Origin: Jiangella asiatica
GTDB lineage: Bacteria > Actinomycetota > Actinomycetes > Jiangellales > Jiangellaceae
NCBI RefSeq assembly: GCF_004349065.1
Contig: NZ_SMKZ01000011.1
Location: forward strand, 62,001 to 126,000
DNA length: 64,000 nt
Direction of reading: 5' to 3'
In this document: one piece after another, positions 8,820 to 18,510 of the stretch
Position numbering within the stretch: position 1 is the first letter of the stretch
How the letters are laid out: every line of letters begins with the position of its first letter
The notes under the pieces: generated by a model
Database searches by the model: none
The model's input: the letters and a program-made list of their open reading frames with translations, nothing else
What the model was told of the DNA's origin: nothing
Program-made: the position numbers and the translations under genes

Positions 8820-10480
8820 TGACTTCGGCCGAACGCATTCCACTACCCGGGGGCGCGACCGCCCCGATCGCCTTGCCGCGCCGCCGCTTCCTCCAGGGCG
8901 GACTGGTGCTCATCGGAGGCACCGTGCTCGGCTCCTGCGGCGGCGGCAGCGACAGCTCCGACCCGGTCGCTCCGCAGGACGCGGCGGAACCGCCGTCGTT
9001 CGCGCCGTACACCGGGGTGTCGCCGGACCTGCCGGGCGACCCCGCCCACCACGTCCCGGACGCGTTCTTCCGCTACCCGGCCGACCCGCCGCCGTTCTTC
9101 GACGGCCGGCCCGGCAACGGTGGCACCGTCCACATCCTGACCCAGGCGGGCCAGATCGGGGTCCCGCTGGACCGGAACACACGGTGGCAGAAGCTCAACG
9201 AGTCGCTCGGCGTCGAACTGACCTTCGAGGTCGCGATGCCGACGGAGTGGGACGCCAAGCAGTCGGTGACGCTCGCCGGCGGCGACCTCCCCGACATCAT
9301 GCAGCTCAAGTCGATGGCGCAGTTTCCCCGCGTCTTGGACAGCGAGTTCGCCGACCTCACGGAGTTCCTGTCCGGCGACGCCATCGAGAACTACCCGGCC
9401 CTCGCCGCGATTCCGTCGCTGGCGTGGAAGACCGTCACCGTCAACGGGCGGATCTTCGGCATCCCCCAGTCCCGGCCGCCGGTCGGCCCGATCTGCAGCA
9501 TCCGCGGTGACCTGCTCGACGAGATGGGCGTCACTGTGGACGTCTCCGATGGGCAGGACTTCCTCGACCTGTGCCGCGAGCTGACCGATCCCGCGCGCAA
9601 CCGGTGGGCGATCGCGTCAGACCCGTCCCAGTGGTCGCTGGGTTACGTCCTGGAGATGATGTCGGCGCCCAACCGGTCGCACCCGTGGTCGGAGGACGAC
9701 GGCGCGTTCACGTCCATGTACGAGACCGAGCAGATGCCGGAGGCGCTGGACGTCGTGCGCGGCATGTGGGAGGAGGGCCTGCTGCACCCGGACTCGTTCA
9801 CCGGCAACAACGCGCAGATGTGGCACTCCGGCTCCGCGGTCATCTACTTCCAGGCGTTCCCCGGATGGGGCAATTTCACGAAGACCCACCCCCAGTACGA
9901 CCTTTCGGTCATCCCGCCCATGAGATGGGACGGCGGTGGGCCGGCTCCCAAGCTCCTCACCGGTGGCGCGGTCGAGGACTTCATGGCCTTCAAGAAGGCC
10001 GACGCCGAGCGGGTCCAGGAGCTGCTCCGGATCGCGGACTACCTGGCAGCCCCATTCGGCAGCCAGGAGTTCCTCCTCGTCAACTACGGCATCGAGGGAG
10101 AGGACTACACCCTGGACGGAACTGATCCGGTCGTGACGGAGCAGTACCTCAGCCGTGTCATCCCGACCAACTACATCGGGTCCGCCAGGAACGTTCCGCT
10201 CTACGTCCCCGGAGTCCCCGACGTCACCCGTGCCCAGCACGAGTTCCTCAGTGACGTGCTGCCCTCCGGCGCGCCGGACCCGACCGTCGGTCTGTACTCG
10301 GAGACGGCGGGGACCAAGGGCGCCACCGAGGACCGGAACATGTGGGCCCTGCAGGGCGACATCGTCCAGGGCAGGCGCCCGGTCTCGGACTGGGCGGGTG
10401 CGGTCGAGGACTGGAAGCGGTCGGTGGGCGACAAGATCCGGCAGGAGTACGAAGAGGCGTTCGCGGCGGCCGACGCCTGA
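8819..10480 (+). CDS. sugar ABC transporter substrate-binding lipoprotein (LplA-like)
   Basis: 553 residues. The signal peptide is Tat-like (ALPRRRFLQGG) and ends in a lipobox LGSC, with the lipidated Cys at residue 40. The mature part is an extracellular solute-binding fold of the large LplA type that pairs with LplB/YtcP permeases. A GGAGG 7 nt upstream supports the ATG at 8819 over the in-frame GTG at 8816; both overlap the preceding stop. It binds the oligosaccharide outside the membrane and passes it to the two permeases encoded next. Confidence 0.88.
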   Translation: MTSAERIPLPGGATAPIALPRRRFLQGGLVLIGGTVLGSCGGGSDSSDPVAPQDAAEPPSFAPYTGVSPDLPGDPAHHVPDAFFRYPADPPPFFDGRPGNGGTVHILTQAGQIGVPLDRNTRWQKLNESLGVELTFEVAMPTEWDAKQSVTLAGGDLPDIMQLKSMAQFPRVLDSEFADLTEFLSGDAIENYPALAAIPSLAWKTVTVNGRIFGIPQSRPPVGPICSIRGDLLDEMGVTVDVSDGQDFLDLCRELTDPARNRWAIASDPSQWSLGYVLEMMSAPNRSHPWSEDDGAFTSMYETEQMPEALDVVRGMWEEGLLHPDSFTGNNAQMWHSGSAVIYFQAFPGWGNFTKTHPQYDLSVIPPMRWDGGGPAPKLLTGGAVEDFMAFKKADAERVQELLRIADYLAAPFGSQEFLLVNYGIEGEDYTLDGTDPVVTEQYLSRVIPTNYIGSARNVPLYVPGVPDVTRAQHEFLSDVLPSGAPDPTVGLYSETAGTKGATEDRNMWALQGDIVQGRRPVSDWAGAVEDWKRSVGDKIRQEYEEAFAAADA

Positions 10481-10508
10481 GCCGTCCCATCCGCGTGAAG
10501 GAGAGGCC

Positions 10509-11498
10509 ATGGCGGCACCACACGACCTCGTGACGCGTGAGCCACGAGGACCCGCGGCGGCCCGGGAGGAGCGTCCGCCCGAGCGCCGGCTGTCGCGGTG
10601 GCGCAGGCTTCACCGGGACCGGTTCCTGCTGCTCCTCGGCGTGCCCGGTCTGATCATCGTCGTCGTGTTCCAGTACGTCCCGCTGCTGGGCAACGTCATC
10701 GCGTTCAAGGACTACCAGCCCTACATCGGAATCCTGGACTCGCCGTGGGTCGGGTTCGACAACTTCAGCGTGGTCTTCAACGGCGACCCGCAGTTCCTCA
10801 ACGCGCTGAAGAACACCCTGATCATCTCGTTCGTCCAGATCGTGCTCGTCTTCCCGGTGCCGATCGCGCTGGCCCTGTTGCTCAACAGCCTCCTCAGCGA
10901 GCGGCTCAAGCGGACGGTGCAGTCGATCCTGTACCTGCCGCACTTCCTGTCCTGGGTGGTCGTGGTCGCGATCTTCCAGCACATGGTGGGCAACGCCGGC
11001 CTGCTGAACTCGTGGCTACGGTCCCAGGACTGGGGCACGTTCGAGATCATCGGCAATCCGGACCTGTTCATCACCTTGATCACGTCGCAGGTGATCTGGA
11101 AGGACGCCGGCTGGGGCACGATCATCTTCCTCGCGGCCCTGTCTCGGATGGACATCGAGCTCTACGAGGCCGCGGCGGTCGACGGCGCCGGGCGGATGCG
11201 CCAACTGTGGCACATCACGCTGCCCGGCATCCGCGGGGTGATCGTCCTACTCCTCATCCTCAAGCTCGGTGACGTGCTCACCGTCGGCTTCGAGCAGATC
11301 ATCCTGCAACAGCGGGCGGTCGGGACACAGGCGTCGGAGGTCCTGGACACCTACGTGTACACGGAGGGAATCGTCGGCGGCAACTGGGGCACGTCGGCGG
11401 CCGTCGGCCTTGTCAAGGGCCTGGTGGGCCTCGTGCTGGTGCTCGGTGCGAACAAGGTCGCCCATCTGTTCGGCGAGCGGGGGGTGTACTCCAAGTGA
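10509..11498 (+). CDS. sugar ABC transporter permease, LplB type
   Basis: 329 residues from the ATG at 10509, preceded by AAGGAGAGG. About six membrane helices start at about residue 40 (FLLLLGVPGLIIVVVF), and the typical permease loop reads ELYEAAAVDGAGRMRQLWHITLP (EAA motif, contact with the ATPase). The first 35 residues are a basic cytosolic tail. It pairs with the next gene to form the membrane channel. Confidence 0.92.
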   Translation: MAAPHDLVTREPRGPAAAREERPPERRLSRWRRLHRDRFLLLLGVPGLIIVVVFQYVPLLGNVIAFKDYQPYIGILDSPWVGFDNFSVVFNGDPQFLNALKNTLIISFVQIVLVFPVPIALALLLNSLLSERLKRTVQSILYLPHFLSWVVVVAIFQHMVGNAGLLNSWLRSQDWGTFEIIGNPDLFITLITSQVIWKDAGWGTIIFLAALSRMDIELYEAAAVDGAGRMRQLWHITLPGIRGVIVLLLILKLGDVLTVGFEQIILQQRAVGTQASEVLDTYVYTEGIVGGNWGTSAAVGLVKGLVGLVLVLGANKVAHLFGERGVYSK

Positions 11499-12412
11499 GC
11501 CAGACCGACACCCCCCGTGAGGGCCGCTTACGCACGATCAACGGTGCCGCGCTGCCCAGTCATCCGGTCCGCGCGGCCAAGGGCATCGTGCTGTTCCTCT
11601 GCTGTGCCGTCGTCGTCCTCCCGTTCCTCGCGGTGGTCTCGACCAGCCTGGCGCAGGAGCCACAGATCAACGCGGCCGGGGGTTACGTCCTGTGGCCGGA
11701 CGACCCTTCCCTCGACGCGTATCGGGCGATCTTCGCCGGCGGGATCGTCACCCGGGCATTGATGGTCTCGGTCGGGATCACCCTCGTCGGCTCCGCCTTG
11801 TCGATCGTCTGCATCACCCTGCTGGCCTACTCGCTGAGCCGACCCGGAACCTTCGCGCACAAGCCGATCCTGCTGACCGTGCTGTTCACGATGCTGTTCA
11901 GCCCGGGCATGATCCCGATGTACCTGACCATCAAGCAACTCGGTCTGCTCAACTCCTACTGGTCGCTGATCCTGCCCGGCCTGGTCACGGCGTTCCAGGT
12001 CGTGATCGTGCGGGCGTTCTTCCTCGACATCCCACCGGAGCTCATCGACGCCGCCCGGATCGACGGCGCCGGCGAGCTGCAGATCCTCACGCGCATCGTC
12101 CTTCCACTCTCCAAGGCCGTGGTCGCGGTGATCGGTCTGTTCAACGCCGTCGCGTACTGGAACGCGTTCTTCAACGCGCTGCTGTACATGCAGGATGCCT
12201 CGAAGTGGCCGCTCCAACTGGTCTTGCGCACGTACGTGGTGGACGAGGCGACCATGGACGTCGATCCGAACGTCGTCGGCGATTTCATCCCGGCACCGCA
12301 GTCGCTCCAGATGGCCGTCCTCGTGGTCAGCATCGTGCCCATCGCGCTGATCTACCCGTTCCTGCAGAAGCACTTCGCCAAGGGCATCTACATCGGCGCG
12401 ATCAAAGGCTGA
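11495..12412 (+). CDS. sugar ABC transporter permease, YtcP type
   Basis: 305 residues. The GTG at 11495 overlaps the LplB-type stop (GTGA). Six helices are visible, with the EAA loop at PPELIDAARIDGAGELQILTRI and the family's C-terminal end (LIYPFLQKHFAKGIYIGAIKG). No ATP-binding gene follows in this operon. Importers of this type often borrow a shared MsmK/UgpC-like ATPase encoded elsewhere, so that is the likely arrangement here. Confidence 0.92.
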   Translation: MSQTDTPREGRLRTINGAALPSHPVRAAKGIVLFLCCAVVVLPFLAVVSTSLAQEPQINAAGGYVLWPDDPSLDAYRAIFAGGIVTRALMVSVGITLVGSALSIVCITLLAYSLSRPGTFAHKPILLTVLFTMLFSPGMIPMYLTIKQLGLLNSYWSLILPGLVTAFQVVIVRAFFLDIPPELIDAARIDGAGELQILTRIVLPLSKAVVAVIGLFNAVAYWNAFFNALLYMQDASKWPLQLVLRTYVVDEATMDVDPNVVGDFIPAPQSLQMAVLVVSIVPIALIYPFLQKHFAKGIYIGAIKG

Positions 12413-12494
12413 ATCCCCGCAAGGAGCACCAGTGACGAACGACCTGCGCACGTGGGGGACGCCTGGCAATCCGTCCGCATGTCGAGGAGGACAC

Positions 12495-15275
12495 ATGAGC
12501 CCGTTCACCCGCCGATCGCTTCTCTCCGCTGCCGGAGCCACCGCAGCGGCGCTCGCAGTCCCCGGCATCGGCGTCGGTGGTGCACAAGCCCAACCGGACG
12601 CCACGGCGGCGTTGCGCGCGCGGTGGCGCGACATGATGACCGGTGCGAGCCTGGTCCGGCCGGGCGAGCCGGTCTTCGTCGAGGCGATCGCGGCCATGGA
12701 CGCCGAGGTGGCGGAGTCCCGAGCCCTGTACGCGCCAAGCGACGTGGGCGTGTTCAGCGACGTCGAGCTCGCGAACCTGACCGATTCCGCCATGCTGACG
12801 ACGACGTACGGCCGGCTCCGGGACATGGCGCGGGCGTGGTTCACTCCTGGCTCGGCGGTCGAGGGCGACGCCCACGTGCTCGCCGAGGTCCTGGAAGGAC
12901 TCCGGGTCGCCAACGCGGTCGCCTACTACGAGGGGCGCGAGGAGGCCGGCAACTGGTACCCGTGGCAGATCGCCGCCCCGCGCCGGCTGGGCGACACGAT
13001 GGCGATCGTGTATGACCACCTGCCCGCTGCCGACCGCGATCGATACGTGGCCGCGATTCGGCACTTCGTGCCCGACCCGTCACAGAACGGCCACAGCGGT
13101 GCCAACCGAGTGGACACCTGCATGGTGGCGGCCATCGACGGCATCGTTTCGGGGAGCAGCGAGCGAATCGCCCAGGCCCTCGACGGACTGCGCGTCACGT
13201 ACCAGTACATCAAGCACTCCACCGAGGACGGGTTCATGCCCGACGGGTCGTTCCTGCAGCACACCGGCGTGCCGTACAACGGCTCGTACGGGCTGACCCT
13301 GGTCGCCGGCATCAGCAGCACGGTCGCGCTCCTGGCCGGATCGCCGTGGGAGATCACCGATCCGACGATCCACAACTTGTTCGGCTTGATCGATCTCGGT
13401 TACGTCCCGCTGATCCATGACGGCCGGATGATGGACTGCGTCAACGGTCGGACGATCGCTCGTCCGCCGGCCATCGAGCACACCCAGGGTCAGGCGGCGA
13501 TCAACGCCATCCTCGGGTTGGTGCCGGCCGTCGACGCCCAGACCCAGGCCAGGTGGCGGGCAGCGTGCCGGGGTTGGCTGGAGCGCGACACGTACCACCC
13601 GCCGTACGAGGGACTCGGCGTGGCCGCCGCCGCTCGGTTTCACGACCTGCTGACCGACGCCGGCGTCACGCCGAGCCCTGAACCCGACGGGCACTTCTCG
13701 TACGGCCCGATGGACCGGGCCGTCCACCGCCGCAACGGATGGGCCGTCGCGATCGCCATGCACAGCCGCTGGGTCAAGGCGTTCGAGGCCAACAACGGCG
13801 AGAACCGCAAGGGGACGTACACCGCCAGCGGGATGACCTACCTGTACGACGGCGACAACGGGCAGTACAGCGACAACTTCTGGCCGACCGTCGACAAGAT
13901 GCGCCTGCCGGGCATCACCGTCGACACCACACCGCTCTCCGACGACATCGGGTGGCGGACCTCGACCGCGCTGTGGGCCGGCGGTGCGGCCCTGGACGGC
14001 AGCTTCGGTGCGGTCGGCATGGACGTCCAGGAGCGGGTCTATCCCCTCGCCGCCCGCAAGTCGTGGTTCTGCTTCGACGAGTACGTCCTCGCGCTCGGCA
14101 CCGTCATCGAGAGCCCGACCGGCAACTCGGTGGAGACCATCGTCGAGAACCGCCACCTGCATGCCGACGGGAAAAACGAGCTGCGGGTGGACGGCAGCCT
14201 CCAACCCGATGACCAGGGCTGGACCGGCACCTTCTCGAACGCGCGATGGGCGCACATCGACGGCGTGGCCGGCTACGTCTTCCCGGCCGGGCTCACCGTC
14301 AACGCCTTCCGGAACGAGCGGACGGGCAGCTGGGCCGACATGAGATCCGGCGGTGATCCCACGCCGATCACCCGCCGGTATCTGACGCTGTGGGTCGATC
14401 ACGGCGCCCATCCGTCCGGCGACACCTACGCCTACCTCCTGGTGCCTGGGGCGTCCGCCGCGCGCACCGCAGAGCTGGCAACGGATCCGGACCTGGAGAT
14501 CCTGTCCGACACCAAGGACCTGCACGCCGTTCGCCAGCCGTCGACCGGGATCACCGCCGCCAACTTCTGGGACGCCGGCACGGTCGGCGGGATCACCGCC
14601 GAACCACCCGCGAACACCGACGTGCCGACGCTCGTCTTCGACGACCTGGACCCCACGTTCGAGATCGTCAGCGGGACCTGGCTGACCGGCCAGGGCAACG
14701 GCCGCTGGAACGGGCACCAGCACCACGCGCATCCCGCCGGTGGAACGGCCGTCGCCCGGTTCCACATCACGGTTCCGGTCTCCGGCCGCTACGGCGTGGA
14801 CGCGTGGTGGTTCGACGGCGACAGCCGGGCGACGGACACGCCGTTCGCCATCCAGCACGACGGCGGTGTGACCGAGCGGCTGATCGGGCAGCGCACGTTC
14901 GGCTCGCGCTGGGTGCCGCTCGGGGCGTTCGACTTCACCGCCGGCAAGGCGTACTACGTCGAGGTCCGCGACGGCACGAACGGCGTCGCGGTGGCCGACG
15001 CCGTTCGGCTCGGTCCGATGCGACACCGTGGCGGCTGCTCGGTGCTCGTCCGGGAACGCGGCAGCGAACTGAGCATCGCCGTGTCCGATCCCACCCAGGA
15101 GCAAGCTCGGTTGCGGCTGTCCGTCGAACCACGTGGGCGTTACCGCACGTGGACCGGCGACGACACCGTCGAGGTCGTCGAGTTCGGCGACAAGATCACG
15201 ATCGCAGTCGATACCAGCGCCGGCGATGCCCGCAGCCACCGGGTCACGTTCCACCGCAGGCCACCACGCGGCTGA
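12495..15275 (+). CDS. secreted polysaccharide lyase family 8 (hyaluronate/chondroitin/xanthan lyase type)
   Basis: 926 residues. The Tat signal is FTRRSLLSAAGATAAALAVPG. The alpha/alpha-toroid carries the PL8 catalytic set: Asn204 in SGANRVDTC, and His256/Tyr261 in DGSFLQHTGVPYNGSYG. A central beta-sandwich follows. At about residues 710-845 there is an extra beta-sandwich resembling golvesin/CBM-type domains (TFEIVSGTWLTGQGNG...YYVEVRDGTNGVAVADAVRLGP), inserted before the usual PL8 C-terminal domain. PL8 enzymes cleave beta-1,4 bonds next to uronic acids by elimination. The ATG at 12495 has AGGAGG 5 nt upstream. An in-frame GTG at 12432 with its own AAGGAG would add 21 residues. The exact substrate (hyaluronan, chondroitin, xanthan or other) cannot be read from sequence. 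Confidence 0.9.
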   Translation: MSPFTRRSLLSAAGATAAALAVPGIGVGGAQAQPDATAALRARWRDMMTGASLVRPGEPVFVEAIAAMDAEVAESRALYAPSDVGVFSDVELANLTDSAMLTTTYGRLRDMARAWFTPGSAVEGDAHVLAEVLEGLRVANAVAYYEGREEAGNWYPWQIAAPRRLGDTMAIVYDHLPAADRDRYVAAIRHFVPDPSQNGHSGANRVDTCMVAAIDGIVSGSSERIAQALDGLRVTYQYIKHSTEDGFMPDGSFLQHTGVPYNGSYGLTLVAGISSTVALLAGSPWEITDPTIHNLFGLIDLGYVPLIHDGRMMDCVNGRTIARPPAIEHTQGQAAINAILGLVPAVDAQTQARWRAACRGWLERDTYHPPYEGLGVAAAARFHDLLTDAGVTPSPEPDGHFSYGPMDRAVHRRNGWAVAIAMHSRWVKAFEANNGENRKGTYTASGMTYLYDGDNGQYSDNFWPTVDKMRLPGITVDTTPLSDDIGWRTSTALWAGGAALDGSFGAVGMDVQERVYPLAARKSWFCFDEYVLALGTVIESPTGNSVETIVENRHLHADGKNELRVDGSLQPDDQGWTGTFSNARWAHIDGVAGYVFPAGLTVNAFRNERTGSWADMRSGGDPTPITRRYLTLWVDHGAHPSGDTYAYLLVPGASAARTAELATDPDLEILSDTKDLHAVRQPSTGITAANFWDAGTVGGITAEPPANTDVPTLVFDDLDPTFEIVSGTWLTGQGNGRWNGHQHHAHPAGGTAVARFHITVPVSGRYGVDAWWFDGDSRATDTPFAIQHDGGVTERLIGQRTFGSRWVPLGAFDFTAGKAYYVEVRDGTNGVAVADAVRLGPMRHRGGCSVLVRERGSELSIAVSDPTQEQARLRLSVEPRGRYRTWTGDDTVEVVEFGDKITIAVDTSAGDARSHRVTFHRRPPRG

Positions 15276-15368
15276 GGGCGCAGAGGGCCCGCCATCGTGG
15301 TCCGCACGGCGCCGCCACCGTCGTCACACCTACGCCCCGCGAACCCTGGATCGGAAGGAAACCGAACA

Positions 15369-16373
15369 GTGACGCCTGACCTCCGCATCTTCGTCGCTGT
15401 GACGCGGCACGAAGTGGACCTCCTGTTCCATCCGACGGCTCGGGAACGGCTCGGCGGGCTCGGGGAGGTGACCTTCGCGGCATCTGGCGCGAGGGCCGCG
15501 CTGCCCGCCGGCTTGGCGGACTCGTTCGATGTCGTGATCACGTCGTGGAGCACGGCGCCGTTCGAAGCCGGTGCGCTCCTCGGTGCCCGGCTGCGCCTGG
15601 CCGCGCACAGCGCGGGCTCCGTGCGCGCCCGGATTCCGAGAAAGCTGCTGGAGCAGGGGCTTCGGGTGACTCAGGCCGCCGAGGCGATGGCGCCCGCGGT
15701 CGCGGAGCTGGCCGTCACGCTCACCCTGGTCCTGCTCCGGAACGTGCACGTCCACGACCGCGGGCTGTGGACCGGCCGCGACTGGGCGAGCGCCCGTCAG
15801 CCCGACCTGGGGCGGGCGCTGTCCGAGCAGCAGGTGGGCATCGTGGGCATGAGCCGCACTGGCCGGCACTACGCGTCGATGGTCCGCGGCATGGGCGTCC
15901 GCAAGATCCGCGCCTACGACCCCTACGCCGACCCGGCCGCCTGCGCGGACTTCGGCGTGGAGCTCGTCGGCCTGGACGAGCTGTTCGCCCGCAGCCAGGT
16001 AGTCGCCGTGCACGCGCCGACCACCGAGGAGACGCGGCGGATGATCGGCGCCCGCCAGCTGGCGCTGCTGCCCGACGGCGCGGTCTTCGTCAACACGGCG
16101 CGATCGTGGGTGGTCGACCAGGACGCCATGCTCGCTGAGCTGGTGTCCGGACGGCTTCGGGCCGGTCTGGACGTGTTCGACACCGAGCCGCTGCCGCCCG
16201 GCAGCTCGTTCTACGGGCTGCCGAACGTCGTGATCACTCCGCACGTCGCCGGTGGGACGGTCGAGGCGCGGTTCCACCAGGGTGACGTCGTCGTCGGCGA
16301 GATCGAACGCTTCGTGGCCGGTGAGCCGCTGGCCCACGAGATCACGCTGGACACCTACGACGTCCTGGCCTGA
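15369..16373 (+). CDS. D-isomer-specific 2-hydroxyacid dehydrogenase family protein
   Basis: 334 residues, GTG start with GGAAGGAAA upstream. The NAD-binding domain at about residues 150-175 reads GIVGMSRTGRHYASMV, where the usual GxGxxG has Ser in place of the second Gly (GMSRTG). Catalytic Arg is seen in VNTARSW, Glu in FDTEPLPPG and His in VITPHVAGG. The family reduces 2-keto acids or oxidises 2-hydroxy acids. Here it could act on keto-sugar acids produced after lyase cleavage (inference). There are 93 bp from the lyase gene, with no clear terminator. Confidence 0.88.
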   Translation: MTPDLRIFVAVTRHEVDLLFHPTARERLGGLGEVTFAASGARAALPAGLADSFDVVITSWSTAPFEAGALLGARLRLAAHSAGSVRARIPRKLLEQGLRVTQAAEAMAPAVAELAVTLTLVLLRNVHVHDRGLWTGRDWASARQPDLGRALSEQQVGIVGMSRTGRHYASMVRGMGVRKIRAYDPYADPAACADFGVELVGLDELFARSQVVAVHAPTTEETRRMIGARQLALLPDGAVFVNTARSWVVDQDAMLAELVSGRLRAGLDVFDTEPLPPGSSFYGLPNVVITPHVAGGTVEARFHQGDVVVGEIERFVAGEPLAHEITLDTYDVLA

Positions 16374-16408
16374 ACCCGGCCTGACCGGGACGAGTGAACG
16401 GAGGGCTG

Positions 16409-18463
16409 ATGCGACAGGCGACGATGACGTGGATCGACATCCCGGCCGGACGGATCGGCGTCGATCCCGAATCGGGCGCGGTGGCAATGGTGCGGCTCAC
16501 CGAACCGAAGACACACTTCGTGCGCAGTTCGACGGGCCGTGGTCTGCTGCGCCTCGCCGTCCCGCTTCCGGACTACCCCTCACACTTCATCGAGACCGGC
16601 ATCCACGGGCGACCGGAGGTCGAGCACGACGACGGCACCCTCCAGCTGACCTATCGGGAGCTCGCCTCGAAACATCACCGGGCGGCGCTGCACGTGGAGA
16701 TCACGTTCACGCCGGCCGACGACGGACTCGTGCTGAGGGCTCGTGTCCACAACGCCGGGTCGGAGCGCGTCCCGCAGGTGTTGTTCCCCCGGCTGCTGGG
16801 GCTCGAGCCGATCGGCGGCACCAGCCGGGCTCGCCTGCAGCTCGGCCGCCGGCGCATCCTGCCGTTCCAGGAGCTGCGGATGCGGCCGGACGACGCCTGG
16901 TGGCTCGACCGTGGCCTGCAGACCTACGTGCCCTACGGCGCCATCGACTTCGCCATGAAGTGGCTCGACTACGGCGACTCCTCCCGCGGCCTGACGCTCT
17001 ACTCGCGTGACCCGCGCTACACGACCCAGGGCCTGGTCGTGGCCCGTCCGGACCGTGGCGTCGACCGTGTCGACATCCACTGGGCGCACTATCCGTTCAT
17101 CGAACCGGGCACGACCTGGGACAGCGGCGACTACGTCCTGCTCGTGCACCCCGGTGACTGGTACGCCGGGGCGCGGGCATACCGGTCCTTCGCCGCCGCG
17201 CGCTATCCGTACCGGGCGCCGCGCCGGATACAGGAGGCACTGGGCATCCGGTCCGTGTGGCCGGCGGTGCGCAACGCGCCGCCGACGTTCCCGATCGACG
17301 AGCTGCCCGAGTACGCCGCCGAGATCGCCGATCCCGACCTGGGCCTGGCCGAGCTGTGCGTCTGGCACTGGTGGGTCAGGAACGGCTACCCGATCGTCCT
17401 CGACCCCAGGCTCGGAACCGAGGACGACCTGCGCAACGCCCTGCGCCGGTGCCGCGAGGCCGGCGTGCCGGTCTCGTTGTTCGTCAGCCACCACCTCGTC
17501 AGGAATGGTCCGGAGACCGACGCGGAGTGGCTCCACCTCGACGCAACAGGGCAGGCGGTGACCAGCGACTGGACCTACGGGCCCGGGTTCCTGCCGGTGT
17601 TCCCGGTCGCGTTCCTCGGCACCCACACCATGACCCGGGGCTCCGCTCTGTCATCCGGGTGGCGCGAGACCGGGCTCCAGGCCTACCGGCGCCTGCTCGA
17701 TCTCGGCGCGACGTCGATCTGCTTCGACCAGTTCTCCGCCTGGCCCGAGCCCAACCTCAATCCCACCGCGGACGGCCGCCCGGACGAGGAGGGCGAGCGA
17801 CTCCTGGCGTTCGGAAACCGGGCCCGGGCGCTCATCCGCACCGCGAGCCCGGGCGGAACCTTCTCCGGCGAGCACGTCACCGACGTCAAGGTGCCTGTCC
17901 TCGACTACAGCTGGGAGTGGTGCAGCGCGCACCAGCTTGCCGACGCGGCACCGTTCCGTTACGTCTTTCCCCAATTCCGCCTCAACGCGAACGTCAACGA
18001 GCATTCACGCGGTGCGCTGCTGGCGTTCATGGAAGGTGCCCTGCTCAATGTGATGCCAGGAAGCATGCACAGCCGGCGCCTCGCCGACTGCCCGGAGCTC
18101 CTGGCCGTGCTGCGCAAGCTCGCGCGGCTCCGGCGCCGGTTCCTCCGCTACTTCACCGCCGGGCAGTTCCGGTTCCTCGAAGGGCTGCGAGCCCATGCCT
18201 GCGCCGCACGGCTCTACACGCACGGCGATGACGTTTTGGTCATCACCGCGAACCCTACGGACCGGCCGGTCGAGGCCGCGATCGAGGTCGATCCGACGGT
18301 CTGGGGACGATCGTCCCGCCCCACCATCGCGACCGTCTACGACCTCGACTCTCGAGTCGTGGACGCGACCCCGGTCGAGCCCGGCACCACCGTTCGCATG
18401 TCCCTGACCGCGGACGACCTGCGCGTTGTCGAGTTCGCGCGGCGCCAGGAACCCGCCGCTTGA
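16409..18463 (+). CDS. DUF6259-type TIM-barrel protein (putative glycoside hydrolase)
   Basis: 684 residues. An N-terminal beta-sandwich (about 1-260) is followed by a barrel-like region in which strand ends carry acidic residues (ELCVWHWW, GVPVSLFVSHHL, TSICFDQFSAWPEPN, FSGEHVTDVKV). A small C-terminal beta-domain (LITAN-like VLVITANPTDRPVEAAIEV) closes the protein. This layout resembles DUF6259 and clan GH-D/endo-alpha-GalNAcase-like enzymes, so Asp in CFDQF and Glu in SGEH are candidate catalytic acids (inference). There is no signal peptide. GGAGGG precedes the ATG at 16409; a GTG at 16394 and an ATG at 16424 are in frame. Confidence 0.7.
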   Translation: MRQATMTWIDIPAGRIGVDPESGAVAMVRLTEPKTHFVRSSTGRGLLRLAVPLPDYPSHFIETGIHGRPEVEHDDGTLQLTYRELASKHHRAALHVEITFTPADDGLVLRARVHNAGSERVPQVLFPRLLGLEPIGGTSRARLQLGRRRILPFQELRMRPDDAWWLDRGLQTYVPYGAIDFAMKWLDYGDSSRGLTLYSRDPRYTTQGLVVARPDRGVDRVDIHWAHYPFIEPGTTWDSGDYVLLVHPGDWYAGARAYRSFAAARYPYRAPRRIQEALGIRSVWPAVRNAPPTFPIDELPEYAAEIADPDLGLAELCVWHWWVRNGYPIVLDPRLGTEDDLRNALRRCREAGVPVSLFVSHHLVRNGPETDAEWLHLDATGQAVTSDWTYGPGFLPVFPVAFLGTHTMTRGSALSSGWRETGLQAYRRLLDLGATSICFDQFSAWPEPNLNPTADGRPDEEGERLLAFGNRARALIRTASPGGTFSGEHVTDVKVPVLDYSWEWCSAHQLADAAPFRYVFPQFRLNANVNEHSRGALLAFMEGALLNVMPGSMHSRRLADCPELLAVLRKLARLRRRFLRYFTAGQFRFLEGLRAHACAARLYTHGDDVLVITANPTDRPVEAAIEVDPTVWGRSSRPTIATVYDLDSRVVDATPVEPGTTVRMSLTADDLRVVEFARRQEPAA

Positions 18464-18510
18464 CCAATCCACACCCCGCTCGTGAGACCCCCGTTCGAAG
18501 GAGTGAAGCC

